Positions 1 through 9,354 of a stretch of DNA of 64,000 bases are shown in pieces. The stretch lies in NCBI RefSeq assembly GCF_003987065.1, contig NZ_PIPY01000010.1:1-64000 (forward strand), read 5' to 3'. The DNA is from Pseudidiomarina insulisalsae (lineage in GTDB: Bacteria; Pseudomonadota; Gammaproteobacteria; Enterobacterales; Alteromonadaceae). Each line of letters starts with the position of its first letter. Positions within the stretch are counted from its first letter, which is position 1. The position numbers and the translations under genes were made by a program. Under the pieces are notes generated by a model, which was given only the letters and a program-made list of their open reading frames with translations, did no database searches and was not told the DNA's origin.

Positions 1-91
1 TCAGCAAGGTCAGGCTCATCATGGCTCTCCGTAAAAGAGAGTATATGATCACGACTAAAACTGATCGTCAAATCGATCAATTATTTATTAG

Positions 92-217
92 CCCAACTGG
101 TCAAGAAACGTTCACGATCTTGCCCTGACCATTCCTATTGGCTTTATACATGCGCTAGGCTTATTGCTATGTGTTCTCGCATTTAAAGATACGCAACGAA
201 CTCACTCCGATGATTAA
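92..217 (+). other. possible 3' remnant of a membrane protein gene
   Basis: An open frame without a usable start runs to a TAA at 215-217. It encodes a hydrophobic stretch (roughly IPIGFIHALGLLLCVLAF) followed by a short polar tail, KDTQRTHSDD. That is the shape of the last transmembrane helix and cytoplasmic tail of a transporter. Upstream, all three plus-strand frames contain stops, so if this is a gene end it is degraded or truncated. I see no other gene, repeat or clear promoter between 1 and 330. Chance is a real alternative. Confidence 0.2.
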
Positions 218-330
218 TTTTGATGGAAGAAATAGTTAGCAACTTAAAGATAACTATATCACTGGGACCGTAAAGTGGTAGGTTGAACCCGAGCATCAGA
301 CGACTTAACGAGGGTGGTCAATATTCTGTG

Positions 331-747
331 TCAGCCTGGATGATGACTTAGGTAATCTTCCAAAATCAGCTGCGCTGCGGCGCTGTCAATCTTGTCTTTG
401 CTGAGCTCGCGGTAGCCGCCGCGGGCAAATAATTCTTCTTTTGCGGCGACGGTGGTCAGGCGTTCGTCCTGTAGCTCAACGGGAAGTCCAAAGCGGCCGT
501 GCAGGCGATTCGCAAACTTGCGCGCCTTATCGGTCAGCAGTTGCTCCGTGCCGTCCATATTAAGAGGTAAGCCTACGACCAGGCGGGTCGGCTGCCACTC
601 CTTAATTAGCGCCTGCACTTTTTGCCAGTCAGGCTGGCCGTCTTTGGCTTTTAGCGCCGATAAAGGCGAGGCGGTGCCGGTAATGGTCTGGCCGACCGCC
701 ACACCAATATTATGGGTGCCAAAGTCGAATCCGAGTAACTGACTCAT
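331..747 (-). CDS. ruvX: RuvX/YqgF RNase H-fold protein (putative Holliday junction resolvase / pre-16S rRNA nuclease)
   Basis: This is a 138-residue protein of the normal family length. It carries the YqgF signatures: an N-terminal [13 protein letters not shown], the [10 protein letters not shown] loop, a DERLTT motif and a C-terminal [13 protein letters not shown] segment. These hold the acidic metal-binding residues of an RNase H-like fold. In the family it acts in 5' maturation of 16S rRNA and has been proposed as a Holliday junction resolvase. Its ATG overlaps the yqgE stop by four bases (ATGA), so translation is probably coupled. It is the last gene of the rsmE-gshB-yqgE-ruvX operon. 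Confidence 0.96.
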   Translation of the reverse strand: MSQLLGFDFGTHNIGVAVGQTITGTASPLSALKAKDGQPDWQKVQALIKEWQPTRLVVGLPLNMDGTEQLLTDKARKFANRLHGRFGLPVELQDERLTTVAAKEELFARGGYRELSKDKIDSAAAQLILEDYLSHHPG

Positions 748-1310
748 GCGTGGCCTGCGCCCGGGCCCAGCTGCCAGGACTGAAAGCCCAGCTTTTCGGT
801 GGCCCGCTGCCAGCGCTCTGAGCTTGGCGTATTAAACAGAATGTCGGCATCAGCGGGAATGGTCAGCCAACTGTTTTCGGCCAGTTCCTGCTCTAACTGT
901 CCCGACTCCCAACCGGCATAGCCAAGAGTGAGGATAAATTTCTCAGGTGCTTCATTACGACCCATGGCTTCAAGAATATCTTTTGAGGTGGTAATCATTA
1001 CCTCGTCGCTGAGCTGCGCTGAGCTGTTCCATTTCGCGCTTGGGGCATGCAGCACAAAGCCGCGGTCACGCGCCAGCGGGCCGCCAGCAAATACCGGCTT
1101 GTCATACATGACCGACCGTTCGGGAACAACAATCTCAAGTTGCTCGAGTACCTTCGCCACGTTCAATTCCACGGGGTTATTAATGATCAACCCCATCGCG
1201 CCATCTTCGTTATGCTCGCAAATGTAGGTGACCGAACGGTGGAAGAAAGGATCTTCCATATCGGGCATGGCAATTAAAAAATGATTTTGTAAATTCGTCA
1301 GTGCTTCCAT
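744..1310 (-). CDS. yqgE: YqgE/AlgH family protein (DUF179)
   Basis: A 188-residue cytoplasmic protein matching the YqgE/AlgH family. It starts with the typical [15 protein letters not shown] segment, followed by the conserved GLIINNP stretch and a later [15 protein letters not shown] block. The biochemical role of this family is not established; AlgH was linked to alginate regulation in Pseudomonas. It is constantly found beside ruvX, as here, with a four-base overlap downstream and six bases to the gshB stop upstream, so it is co-transcribed with both. Confidence 0.95.
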   Translation of the reverse strand: MEALTNLQNHFLIAMPDMEDPFFHRSVTYICEHNEDGAMGLIINNPVELNVAKVLEQLEIVVPERSVMYDKPVFAGGPLARDRGFVLHAPSAKWNSSAQLSDEVMITTSKDILEAMGRNEAPEKFILTLGYAGWESGQLEQELAENSWLTIPADADILFNTPSSERWQRATEKLGFQSWQLGPGAGHA

Positions 1311-1316
1311 ATATCC

Positions 1317-2261
1317 TTAAGCCTTACAACGTGCCTCAATGGCAGCAAATAATTTACCGGCGATATTAATATCATATGCGGCTTCAATTTCGCGCATACA
1401 AGTCGGGCTGGTGACATTAATCTCGGTAATGCGATCGCCAATAACGTCGAGTCCTACTAAGAATAGACCACGGCGTTTAAGTTCCGGCGCGACGGTACGG
1501 GCCAGCTCCCAGTCGCTGTCGCTCAGTGGTTGCGGTCGGCCACTGCCACCGGCGGCTAAATTGCCGCGAGTTTCGCCAGCCGAAGGCACGCGTGCCAGTG
1601 CGTAGGGCATGGGCTCGCCGTCAATGATCAGAATGCGCTTATCGCCGTCTTTGATTTCTGGCATGTAGCGCTGCACCATGGCCAGACGCGTGCCATGGGC
1701 GGTCAGGGTTTCAATAATGACGCCGAGGTTATTGCCGTCTTCGCCCACCCGGAAAATGGAGGCGCCGCCCATACCATCAAGCGGTTTTAAAATAATGTCA
1801 CGGTGCTTTTTATGAAACGCGCGAATCTGGTCGGGCTGGCGGGTCACAATGGTCGGCGGTGTGTATTCCGGGAACCAGGCGGTAAATAATTTCTCGTTAC
1901 AGTCACGCAAGCTTTGCGGCTTGTTCACCACTAGCGTCCCCGCGTTTTCAGCCAGTTCCAGAATGTGCGTCGCGTACAGGTATTCACTGTCAAACGGCGG
2001 GTCTTTACGCATCATGATCACGTCAAAATCAGCCATTGGCATATCCACCCGTTCCTCGAGGGTGTAAAAGTCCTCGGCCTGATCAACAACTTTCACTGCC
2101 CGGGCACTGCCCATGGGCTTGCCTTGCAGCAGCGAAAGGTCGCCCAGCTCAAGATAAAAACACTCATAGCCGCGCTCCTGCGCTTCAAGCAGCAGCCGGA
2201 AACTGGTGTCTTTATAGGTCTTCACCTTGGCAATGGGGTCCATGATCATCGCTAATTTCAT
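1317..2261 (-). CDS. gshB: glutathione synthetase
   Basis: GshB joins gamma-glutamylcysteine and glycine with ATP, the second step of glutathione synthesis in the cytoplasm. From the chosen ATG the protein is 314 residues and begins MKLAMIMDPIAKVKTYKDTSF, aligning with E. coli GshB (316 aa). The ATP-grasp features are visible: DIILKPLDGMGGASIFRV for nucleotide binding and the C-terminal ITEINVTSPT metal-binding strand. I placed the start at 2261 because an AGGAG lies eight bases upstream; a frame extension to 2300 would run into rsmE and has no homologous sequence. It sits four bases after the rsmE stop. Confidence 0.96.
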   Translation of the reverse strand: MKLAMIMDPIAKVKTYKDTSFRLLLEAQERGYECFYLELGDLSLLQGKPMGSARAVKVVDQAEDFYTLEERVDMPMADFDVIMMRKDPPFDSEYLYATHILELAENAGTLVVNKPQSLRDCNEKLFTAWFPEYTPPTIVTRQPDQIRAFHKKHRDIILKPLDGMGGASIFRVGEDGNNLGVIIETLTAHGTRLAMVQRYMPEIKDGDKRILIIDGEPMPYALARVPSAGETRGNLAAGGSGRPQPLSDSDWELARTVAPELKRRGLFLVGLDVIGDRITEINVTSPTCMREIEAAYDINIAGKLFAAIEARCKA

Positions 2262-2265
2262 TGCG

Positions 2266-3036
2266 TTACTCCTGAATTGAGGTGTCGGCGAGATCGCCAA
2301 ACTGATATTGCACGACGGACAAGGCGGTCAGGGCTGCGGTTTCGGTGCGCAGCACCCGCGGACCTAGCTGTACCGGCTGAAAATCTGCTGCGGCGGCAGC
2401 GCTGACCTCGTGGTCGGTTAACCCGCCCTCGGGACCAATCAGCAATTGCAGATGCTCGTTACTCAGCGTTTGCTGGCGCAACGGTTTTTGTGCATAGGGG
2501 TCAAGCGTCAACCGCAACGCTGGTGTTAACTCTGCCAGCCAGGTCGTAAGTGGCACCGGCGTATGGACGGTGGGAATGACCGAACGGCCACTTTGCTCAC
2601 AGGCGCTGATGACAATTTTTTGCCACTGCTGCTGTTTTTTTTGCAGCCGCTCGCCATTGAGTTTCACGCCGCAGCGCTCGGTAAAAAGAGGCGTAATACT
2701 CGCGACTCCGAGCTCTACCGACTTTTGTAAAACGAAGTCCATGCGATCGCCGCGTGAAATGCCCTGACCCAGATGAATTTTCAGCGCCGATTCGCGCGAA
2801 TTTTTACGCACGCCCTGCACCTTTATACTAACCTTTTTCTTGCTGGCGTCGGTGATAACGGCTGCGTAATCGTAACCATCACCAGTAAAGAGCTCGAGTG
2901 GTTGTCCGGCACTCATGCGCAGCACCCGGCCGACATGGTTAGCAGCTTCATCACTTAAATCAAGCGCTTGCCCTTGCTGTAGCTGGGGTTGCTCACTATT
3001 TTCGGCGAAAGGATGATAAATTCGCGGTACTCGCAT
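2266..3036 (-). CDS. rsmE: 16S rRNA (uracil-1498-N3)-methyltransferase
   Basis: RsmE methylates U1498 in 16S rRNA of the 30S subunit using SAM. The 256-residue protein has the N-terminal PUA-like barrel (MRVPRIYHPF, NHVGRVLRM) and the SPOUT/trefoil-knot methyltransferase core with LLIGPEGGLTDHE and LGPRVLRTETA, the SAM-binding knot motifs. It is a little longer than the enterobacterial protein (about 243 aa). It is the first gene of the operon and is divergent from the M1 aminopeptidase gene, with about 50 bases between the two starts. Confidence 0.96.
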   Translation of the reverse strand: MRVPRIYHPFAENSEQPQLQQGQALDLSDEAANHVGRVLRMSAGQPLELFTGDGYDYAAVITDASKKKVSIKVQGVRKNSRESALKIHLGQGISRGDRMDFVLQKSVELGVASITPLFTERCGVKLNGERLQKKQQQWQKIVISACEQSGRSVIPTVHTPVPLTTWLAELTPALRLTLDPYAQKPLRQQTLSNEHLQLLIGPEGGLTDHEVSAAAAADFQPVQLGPRVLRTETAALTALSVVQYQFGDLADTSIQE

Positions 3037-3087
3037 AACATGGTCCTAATTAAATAACGTCATCATCTTATCAGAAGGAAACCCTAC

Positions 3088-4959
3088 ATGGCGATAAAGC
3101 AAAACATAGTGCATACCGTAGCGCATTGGGCCTGTGCCGCGGCGGTAATCACCGCAGCAACAAGCTCCACTGCCTGGGCAGAAGACGCTCACAGTTATGC
3201 CAAGCTCGATGAGGTGGCGACGCCTTATCTTGAGCTCGACCTCAATATGGATTTTGCCGCGCAGCAGTTACGCGGAACCGCGACCTATGATTTGCTGCGT
3301 CGCAGTGACGCCACCACGGTCCATCTGGACACCCGTGATCTGAGCATCAGCAAAACCGAAATCTGGCAGGACAATGCCTGGCAGGAAACCGAGTTCACTT
3401 TAGGCGAACCCCATGAAACCCTGGGTCAGGAGCTGACCATTGAGATTGGTGAAGAAAGCGACAAGGTGCGTATTCACTATGCCACTGCGCCAACCGCCAG
3501 TGGCCTGCAATGGTTAACGCCGGCACAGACAAAAAGCGGTAAATTACCCTTTATGTTTAGTCAGTCGCAACCTATTCACGCGCGCAGCTGGATTCCCATA
3601 CAGGATACGCCGGCACTGCGGCTGACCTACAATGCCGAGGTCACCACGCCGCCTAACATTCTGGCGGTGATGAGTGCCAATAACAGTCTGGATCCTGAGC
3701 TTGACGGTCAGTACAGCTTTAGTATGCCGCAGCCAATTCCACCTTATCTGATTGCTATTGCAGCCGGTGAGCTGGAAGTTGAAAAGATCAGCGACAAAGT
3801 GGCGGTGTTCGCTGAACCTTACATTGTTGATGAAGCAGCCTGGGAGTGGGCCGATACGCCGGCAATGATTGAGGCTACTGAAGAATTATATGGCCCGTAC
3901 CGTTGGGATCGTTACGACTTGCTGGTGCTGCCGCCAAGCTTCCCGTTCGGTGGCATGGAGAATCCACGCTTGTCGTTTATTACACCGACGGTGGTCTCCG
4001 GCGACCGTACCCTCATCAACTTGATCGCGCACGAGCTGGCGCACTCATGGTCAGGTAATTTGGTAACCAATGCCAGCTGGCGCGACTTATGGCTGAACGA
4101 GGGTTTTACCAGCTATGTTGAGAACCGCATTATGGAAGCTTTGTTTGGTGAGCGGCGCGCGCAAATGGAGTTGGCGCTTGGCTATCAGGATCTGCTTGAG
4201 GATATGAAACGGCTGCCACCGGAAGACACGGTACTGAATATTGAGCTAGGCACCCGTCATCCTGATGACGTGTTCTCGCAGGTGCCCTATGTGAAAGGAC
4301 AGTTGTTCCTGGTGTACCTGGAAAATAAATTTGGCCGTGAAATCTTTGATGAATTCGTACGCGGTTATTTTGATCATTTCGCGTTCCAGAGTATTTCGAC
4401 CGCAGAGTTTAAAGACTATCTGCAAGAGCACCTGCTGGCGAAGCACCCGGGCGTCGTTTCTATGGATAAGATCAACGAGTGGATTCATGAGCCGGGCCTG
4501 CCGGAAGATGCGCCGCAGCCAACTTCGGACGCCTTCGCCAAGGTGGAAAAGCAAATGCAGCGCTGGCTCAAAGGCGGTCAGCTACAGACAGAAGACTGGA
4601 CCACCCATGAGTGGTTGCACTTTATCAATAATCTGCCGCTTGATATCTCGAGCGTGAACATGCGTCGGTTGGATGAGCAGTTTAATCTGACACAAAGCAA
4701 TAACGCCGAAATCGCCCATGCCTGGCTGAAGTTAGCAATTATCAAAGACTATGAACCAGCGCGGGAACGTTTGCGTAATTACTTGCTTACGATCGGTCGC
4801 AACAAGCTGGTCAGCCCGCTGTATCGCGAGCTTGCGAAGACGCCTGAAGATCTGAAGTGGGCGCGTGAAATTTATCAGCAAGCAAAGCCGGGCTACCATC
4901 CGTTGACCCAGACCGTGAATGAAGACTTGTTATACCCGGAAAACCAAAAACAGGAGTAA
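3088..4959 (+). CDS. exported M1 family zinc aminopeptidase (leukotriene A4 hydrolase-like)
   Basis: A 623-residue peptidase of the M1 family. The N-terminus is a Sec signal peptide ending near STAWA/ED, so it acts in the periplasm. The substrate-anchoring GGMEN motif is at 288-292. The zinc site is HELAH at 315-319 with the third ligand Glu338 in LWLNEGF, the expected 18-residue spacing. The C-terminal third is helical, as in the LTA4-hydrolase branch, whose members are also about 610-620 aa. It probably trims N-terminal residues from imported peptides. An AGAAGG precedes the ATG, and the alcohol dehydrogenase follows after three bases, so the two form an operon. Confidence 0.92.
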   Translation: MAIKQNIVHTVAHWACAAAVITAATSSTAWAEDAHSYAKLDEVATPYLELDLNMDFAAQQLRGTATYDLLRRSDATTVHLDTRDLSISKTEIWQDNAWQETEFTLGEPHETLGQELTIEIGEESDKVRIHYATAPTASGLQWLTPAQTKSGKLPFMFSQSQPIHARSWIPIQDTPALRLTYNAEVTTPPNILAVMSANNSLDPELDGQYSFSMPQPIPPYLIAIAAGELEVEKISDKVAVFAEPYIVDEAAWEWADTPAMIEATEELYGPYRWDRYDLLVLPPSFPFGGMENPRLSFITPTVVSGDRTLINLIAHELAHSWSGNLVTNASWRDLWLNEGFTSYVENRIMEALFGERRAQMELALGYQDLLEDMKRLPPEDTVLNIELGTRHPDDVFSQVPYVKGQLFLVYLENKFGREIFDEFVRGYFDHFAFQSISTAEFKDYLQEHLLAKHPGVVSMDKINEWIHEPGLPEDAPQPTSDAFAKVEKQMQRWLKGGQLQTEDWTTHEWLHFINNLPLDISSVNMRRLDEQFNLTQSNNAEIAHAWLKLAIIKDYEPARERLRNYLLTIGRNKLVSPLYRELAKTPEDLKWAREIYQQAKPGYHPLTQTVNEDLLYPENQKQE

Positions 4960-4962
4960 ACC

Positions 4963-6018
4963 ATGCCACATGCCTTTGGCTATGCAGCTCCGGCTGCCGA
5001 TAAAGAGCTGGATTATTTCGAATTTGAACGTCGCGAGCCAAAAGTCGACGACGTTGAAATAGAAATTATTTATTGCGGTGTTTGTCACTCAGACTTACAT
5101 CAGGCGCGGGATGAGTGGGGCGGCACTGTGTTTCCATGTGTGCCCGGCCATGAAATTGTCGGAAAAGTGACCCGGGTGGGCAATCAAGTCACTAAGTTTA
5201 AGGTCGGTGACCGCGTGGGTGTCGGTTGTATGGTCGACTCTTGCGGTCATTGTCATAGCTGTAATGAAGACCATGAGCAGTATTGTGAAAATGGTTTCGT
5301 TGCCACGTACAACGGTGAAGATAAGCACCTTGGTGGTGTTACCTATGGCGGTTATTCCAATCGTATTACGGTGAAAGAAAGCTTTGTTCTGCGCGTTTCA
5401 GACAAGCTTGATCTGGCCGGTGTCGCGCCATTGTTGTGTGCCGGCATTACCACCTACTCGCCGCTGCGACACTGGAACGTCAAGGCCGGTGACAAAGTGG
5501 GCGTGGTTGGTTTAGGCGGACTTGGCCATATGGCGGTGAAGTTGGCAGCAGCCATGGGCGCTGAAGTCACTTTGTTTACCACTTCGCCGGATAAGGTTGA
5601 AGACGCCAAACGACTGGGCGCAAAGCATGTGGTCATTTCCAGAGATGAAGAGGCCATGGCAAAATGGCGGAACTCGCTCGACTTCATTATCAATACCGTC
5701 GCCGCTCCTCACGACCTGGACGAGTACGTAAGCTTGTTACGACTCAACGGCACCATGTGTCTGGTGGGCGTTCCGGCGGAGTCGCACCCTTCACCTGCGG
5801 TCTTCAATCTGATTTCCAAGCGGCGCAGTATCGCTGGCTCGTTAATAGGCGGTATTGCTGAAACGCAGGAGATGCTCGATTTTTGTGCCGAGCATGGCAT
5901 TACCTCCGATATCGAGTTGATCGCGATGGAAGACATCAATAAAGCGTATGAAAGGATGTTACAGAGCGATGTGAAGTACCGCTTTGTCATTGATATGGCG
6001 ACACTTAAACAGCCTTAA
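4963..6018 (+). CDS. yahK: zinc-dependent NAD(P) alcohol/aldehyde dehydrogenase, YahK/cinnamyl-type
   Basis: A medium-chain dehydrogenase of 351 residues that aligns along its length with E. coli YahK, a broad-range NADPH aldehyde reductase. The catalytic zinc residues lie in YCGVCHSDLH and VPGHEIVG. The structural zinc site is the CGHCHSCNEDHEQYC block. The Rossmann motif is GVVGLGGLGHM, and the family stretch CAGITTYSPLRHW is intact. It likely reduces aldehydes in the cytoplasm; the physiological substrate is unknown. It starts three bases after the aminopeptidase stop. The MetJ-type operator for metK begins directly after its stop codon. Confidence 0.93.
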   Translation: MPHAFGYAAPAADKELDYFEFERREPKVDDVEIEIIYCGVCHSDLHQARDEWGGTVFPCVPGHEIVGKVTRVGNQVTKFKVGDRVGVGCMVDSCGHCHSCNEDHEQYCENGFVATYNGEDKHLGGVTYGGYSNRITVKESFVLRVSDKLDLAGVAPLLCAGITTYSPLRHWNVKAGDKVGVVGLGGLGHMAVKLAAAMGAEVTLFTTSPDKVEDAKRLGAKHVVISRDEEAMAKWRNSLDFIINTVAAPHDLDEYVSLLRLNGTMCLVGVPAESHPSPAVFNLISKRRSIAGSLIGGIAETQEMLDFCAEHGITSDIELIAMEDINKAYERMLQSDVKYRFVIDMATLKQP

Positions 6019-6042
6019 AGACTTTTAGACGTCTAAATGTAG
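6019..6042. promoter_or_regulatory. MetJ operator (three tandem met boxes) upstream of metK
   Basis: Three adjacent 8-mers start right after the yahK stop: AGACTTTT, AGACGTCT and AAATGTAG. The middle one is a perfect met box and the first matches six of eight positions. The centre is a 14-base perfect palindrome (6024-6037, TTTAGACGTCTAAA). MetJ with SAM binds arrays of this box cooperatively. A possible -10 (TAAACT, 6063-6068) lies just downstream, so bound repressor would cover the -35 region. This predicts feedback control of SAM synthesis. Confidence 0.85.
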
Positions 6043-6114
6043 AAAATTGGGTGTGGTTTCGCTAAACTACGCCCAATTTTTTAAGCCCGAATGAATGGTA
6101 AAGAAAGGAACACT

Positions 6115-7263
6115 ATGGCGAAGCACCTTTTTACTTCGGAATCAGTTTCCGAGGGACATCCTGATAAAATTGCCGATCAGATTTCTGATGCGGTACTTGA
6201 TGCAATTCTGACCCAAGACCCACGAGCGCGGGTCGCCTGTGAGACCTATGTCAAAACCGGTATGGTACTGGTGGGTGGTGAAGTGTCGACCACAGCCTGG
6301 GTGGATATTGAAGAAATTACCCGTAATACCGTGCGTGAAATCGGTTATGTGCATTCTGACATGGGTTTCGATGCCGATTCATGTGCGGTATTAAATGCTA
6401 TTGGTAAGCAGTCGCCTGATATTAATCAGGGTGTTGATCGTGCCACGCTTGAAGAACAGGGCGCGGGCGATCAGGGCTTGATGTTCGGTTATGCCTCAAA
6501 CGAAACCGACGTGCTGATGCCAGCCGCCATTACCTATGCGCATCGTTTAGTGCAACGTCAGTCCGAAGTGCGAAAAAATGGCACCTTGCCGTGGTTGCGC
6601 CCGGACGCCAAAAGTCAGCTGACCTTCGTTTATGAAGATGGTAAGCCGGTGGCGATTGATACTGTGGTGCTATCAACGCAACACGCCGATGGTATTACCC
6701 AGAAAGATCTGCGCGAAGCGGTCATCGAAACCATCATCAAGCCGGTTTTACCGGAAGAGTGGTTCCCGCAGAATCAAGATCGCATTTTTATCAACCCAAC
6801 CGGTAAGTTCGTAATTGGCGGGCCAATGGGCGACTGTGGTCTGACGGGCCGGAAAATTATTGTCGACACTTATGGCGGCATGGCGCGCCATGGTGGTGGT
6901 GCCTTCTCTGGTAAGGACCCGTCTAAGGTCGACCGCAGTGCGGCTTATGCGGCGCGTTACGTAGCGAAAAACCTGGTCGCTGCTGGTCTTGCAGAGCGCT
7001 GTGAAATTCAGTTGTCTTACGCTATTGGTGTGGCAGAGCCGACCTCAATCAGTATTGAGACCTTTGGCACCAGCAACTACAGTGAAGAGCAGCTGATCGC
7101 GCTGGTACGCAAGCATTTTGACCTGCGCCCTTATGGCCTGATTCAGATGCTGAATCTGGAGCAGCCCATTTATAGCGCCACCGCAGCCTACGGCCACTTT
7201 GGTCGCGACGAATTCCCATGGGAGAAAACAGATAAGGCGGAAGCGCTGCGCGCTGACATCTAA
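6115..7263 (+). CDS. metK: S-adenosylmethionine synthetase
   Basis: MetK makes SAM from methionine and ATP. The 382-residue protein is nearly colinear with E. coli MetK (384 aa). It opens [20 protein letters not shown] with the ATP-binding GHPDK, has [12 protein letters not shown] in the active-site loop, and the phosphate-binding [20 protein letters not shown] chose the ATG at 6115 because AAGGA lies about six bases upstream and homology starts there; an ATG at 6091 would add eight residues with no counterpart. MetJ boxes upstream indicate methionine/SAM repression. Confidence 0.98.
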   Translation: MAKHLFTSESVSEGHPDKIADQISDAVLDAILTQDPRARVACETYVKTGMVLVGGEVSTTAWVDIEEITRNTVREIGYVHSDMGFDADSCAVLNAIGKQSPDINQGVDRATLEEQGAGDQGLMFGYASNETDVLMPAAITYAHRLVQRQSEVRKNGTLPWLRPDAKSQLTFVYEDGKPVAIDTVVLSTQHADGITQKDLREAVIETIIKPVLPEEWFPQNQDRIFINPTGKFVIGGPMGDCGLTGRKIIVDTYGGMARHGGGAFSGKDPSKVDRSAAYAARYVAKNLVAAGLAERCEIQLSYAIGVAEPTSISIETFGTSNYSEEQLIALVRKHFDLRPYGLIQMLNLEQPIYSATAAYGHFGRDEFPWEKTDKAEALRADI

Positions 7264-7277
7264 TTTGCTTAGAAGCT

Positions 7278-7341
7278 CCGAATTGTGGAGAATACGCGCA
7301 CCTAGTGAGCATTTTTCTCAAGCAGCAATTCGGGGTTTTTT
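7278..7341 (+). terminator. terminator-like stem in the metK-tkt gap, possible attenuator of tkt
   Basis: CCGAATTG (7278-7285) is repeated as its exact complement CAATTCGG (7326-7333), followed by GG and a run of six T. That is an intrinsic terminator shape with a long 40-base loop. The T run ends three bases before the tkt ATG. A competing small hairpin, CTCC (7276-7279) with GGAG (7287-7290), uses part of the same left arm, so an alternative fold exists. It may end metK transcripts or regulate entry into tkt. Confidence 0.5.
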
Positions 7342-7344
7342 GTT

Positions 7345-9354
7345 ATGACGACAGCAGTTTCTGAGCGCAAGCATCTCGCCAACGCCATTCGTGCATTGAG
7401 TATGGACGCCGTACAGCGCGCCAATTCGGGCCACCCGGGCGCACCTATGGGAATGGCAGACATCGCCGAAGTGTTATGGCGTGATTACATGAAACACAAC
7501 CCGGCGAACCCCGACTGGGCCGACCGTGATCGCTTCGTGCTGTCAAATGGTCACGGCTCGATGCTGATCTATTCGCTGTTGCATCTGACTGGCTACGATC
7601 TGAGTATCGATGAGCTGAAAAACTTCCGTCAACTGCATTCAAAAACCCCCGGCCACCCCGAGTACGGTTATACCCCGGGTGTCGAAACCACCACGGGTCC
7701 GTTAGGACAAGGCGTTGCCAATGCGGTCGGCATGGCGCTGGCGGAAAAAGTACTTGCTGCGCAATTTAACCGTCCCACCCATGACATTATTAATCACCAC
7801 ACCTACGTGTTCCTTGGTGACGGCTGTGTAATGGAAGGGATCTCACACGAAGTTTGCTCGCTGGCCGGTACCCTCGGCTTGGGCAAACTGATCGCTTTTT
7901 ACGACGACAATGGCATTTCGATTGATGGTGAAGTCGAGGGCTGGTTTACCGATGACACGGCAAAACGCTTTGCTGCCTATGGCTGGCAGGTCATCGAAAG
8001 CGTCGACGGTCATGATCCAGAAGCGGTCAAGCAAGCAATTGAAGCTGCGCGCGCCGAGACCGACAAGCCGACCCTGATTATTTGTAAGACCATTATCGGC
8101 TTCGGCGCACCGAACAAACAAGGCTCAGAGAGCTGCCACGGCGCGCCGTTAGGCGATGACGAAATTGCTGCTGCGCGCGAGCAGTTGGGCTGGCATCATG
8201 ATGCTTTTGAAGTGCCGGACGATGTTTATCAGGCCTGGTCGGCAAAAGAAGCCGGTGCCGAGCATGAAAGAGCATGGGACCTGCGCTTTAAGGCCTACCG
8301 TGACTCCTATCCGGAGCTGGCTGTTGAGCTTGAGCGCCGTCTTAAAGGCGAGCTGCCAGATGACTTTGAAGCCCATGCGCAAGCTTACATTGAGCAATTG
8401 CAGGCAGAGCCGGCTGACATCGCCAGTCGTAAAGCGTCACAAAACGCCATTAATGCCTTTGCGCCGAAGTTACCAGAGCTATTAGGTGGCTCAGCCGACC
8501 TTGCCGGCTCAAACCTGACCCTGTGGAGCGGCGCGAAGGGCGTAACCGCGGACGATGCCAGCGGTAACTACGTCTATTACGGCGTGCGTGAGTTTGGCAT
8601 GTCGGCCATGATGAACGGTATTGCCCTCCATGGTGGCCTGGTGCCGTATGGCGCAACCTTCCTGATGTTTATGGAGTACGCCCGCAACGCGGTGCGTATG
8701 GCGGCGCTGATGAAGCAACGCAGTATCTTTGTTTACACCCACGACTCCATTGGTCTGGGCGAAGATGGTCCGACCCACCAGCCGGTTGAACAACTGTCGA
8801 GCCTGCGCCTGACACCTAACATGAGTACCTGGCGTCCTTGTGATCAGGTCGAGTCTGCCGTGGCCTGGAAAGCGGCCTTGCAGCGTACTGACGGCCCAAC
8901 CTCGCTGGTCTTCAGTCGTCAGGGACTGCCACAGCAGCAACGTACCTCTGAGCAACTGGCCAATATTGCCCGTGGTGGTTACGTCCTGCTTGACTGTGAG
9001 CAGCAACCTGAACTGATTTTGATCGCCACCGGCTCTGAAGTGGGTATCACCATGGCCGCAGCGAAAACGCTGCAGGAGAAAGGTCAGCAGGTGCGGGTGG
9101 TATCCATGCCAGCCACCGACGTGTTTGATGCGCAATCAGCAGATTACCGTGAGGCGGTTTTACCTGCCGCAGTAACAAAGCGGATTGCGGTTGAAGCGGG
9201 TATTGCCGATTACTGGTACAAATACGTTGGCCTGAACGGGCGTATTGTGGGCATGACCAGCTTTGGCGAGTCAGCCCCGGCCGGCGACTTGTTCAAGCAT
9301 TTTGACTTTACTGCTGAGCACATTGTAGCCACTGCTGAGGAGCTGTTAAGCTGA
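7345..9354 (+). CDS. tkt: transketolase
   Basis: Transketolase moves two-carbon units between sugar phosphates in the non-oxidative pentose phosphate pathway, using thiamine diphosphate. The 669-residue length fits (E. coli TktA 663). Visible motifs are [15 protein letters not shown] at the N-terminus, the ThDP/Mg signature [31 protein letters not shown]-like sequence in the pyrimidine domain (here [12 protein letters not shown]), and [16 protein letters not shown]. It leads the tkt-epd-pgk-fba block; its stop overlaps the epd start by one base (TGATG). A GGGG eight to nine bases before the ATG may serve as a weak ribosome site. Confidence 0.98.
   Translation: MTTAVSERKHLANAIRALSMDAVQRANSGHPGAPMGMADIAEVLWRDYMKHNPANPDWADRDRFVLSNGHGSMLIYSLLHLTGYDLSIDELKNFRQLHSKTPGHPEYGYTPGVETTTGPLGQGVANAVGMALAEKVLAAQFNRPTHDIINHHTYVFLGDGCVMEGISHEVCSLAGTLGLGKLIAFYDDNGISIDGEVEGWFTDDTAKRFAAYGWQVIESVDGHDPEAVKQAIEAARAETDKPTLIICKTIIGFGAPNKQGSESCHGAPLGDDEIAAAREQLGWHHDAFEVPDDVYQAWSAKEAGAEHERAWDLRFKAYRDSYPELAVELERRLKGELPDDFEAHAQAYIEQLQAEPADIASRKASQNAINAFAPKLPELLGGSADLAGSNLTLWSGAKGVTADDASGNYVYYGVREFGMSAMMNGIALHGGLVPYGATFLMFMEYARNAVRMAALMKQRSIFVYTHDSIGLGEDGPTHQPVEQLSSLRLTPNMSTWRPCDQVESAVAWKAALQRTDGPTSLVFSRQGLPQQQRTSEQLANIARGGYVLLDCEQQPELILIATGSEVGITMAAAKTLQEKGQQVRVVSMPATDVFDAQSADYREAVLPAAVTKRIAVEAGIADYWYKYVGLNGRIVGMTSFGESAPAGDLFKHFDFTAEHIVATAEELLS

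Noticed and set aside
8509-9135. 208-codon antisense frame inside tkt
   Set aside because: Fully within a well-conserved transketolase gene on the other strand, with no recognisable protein features.
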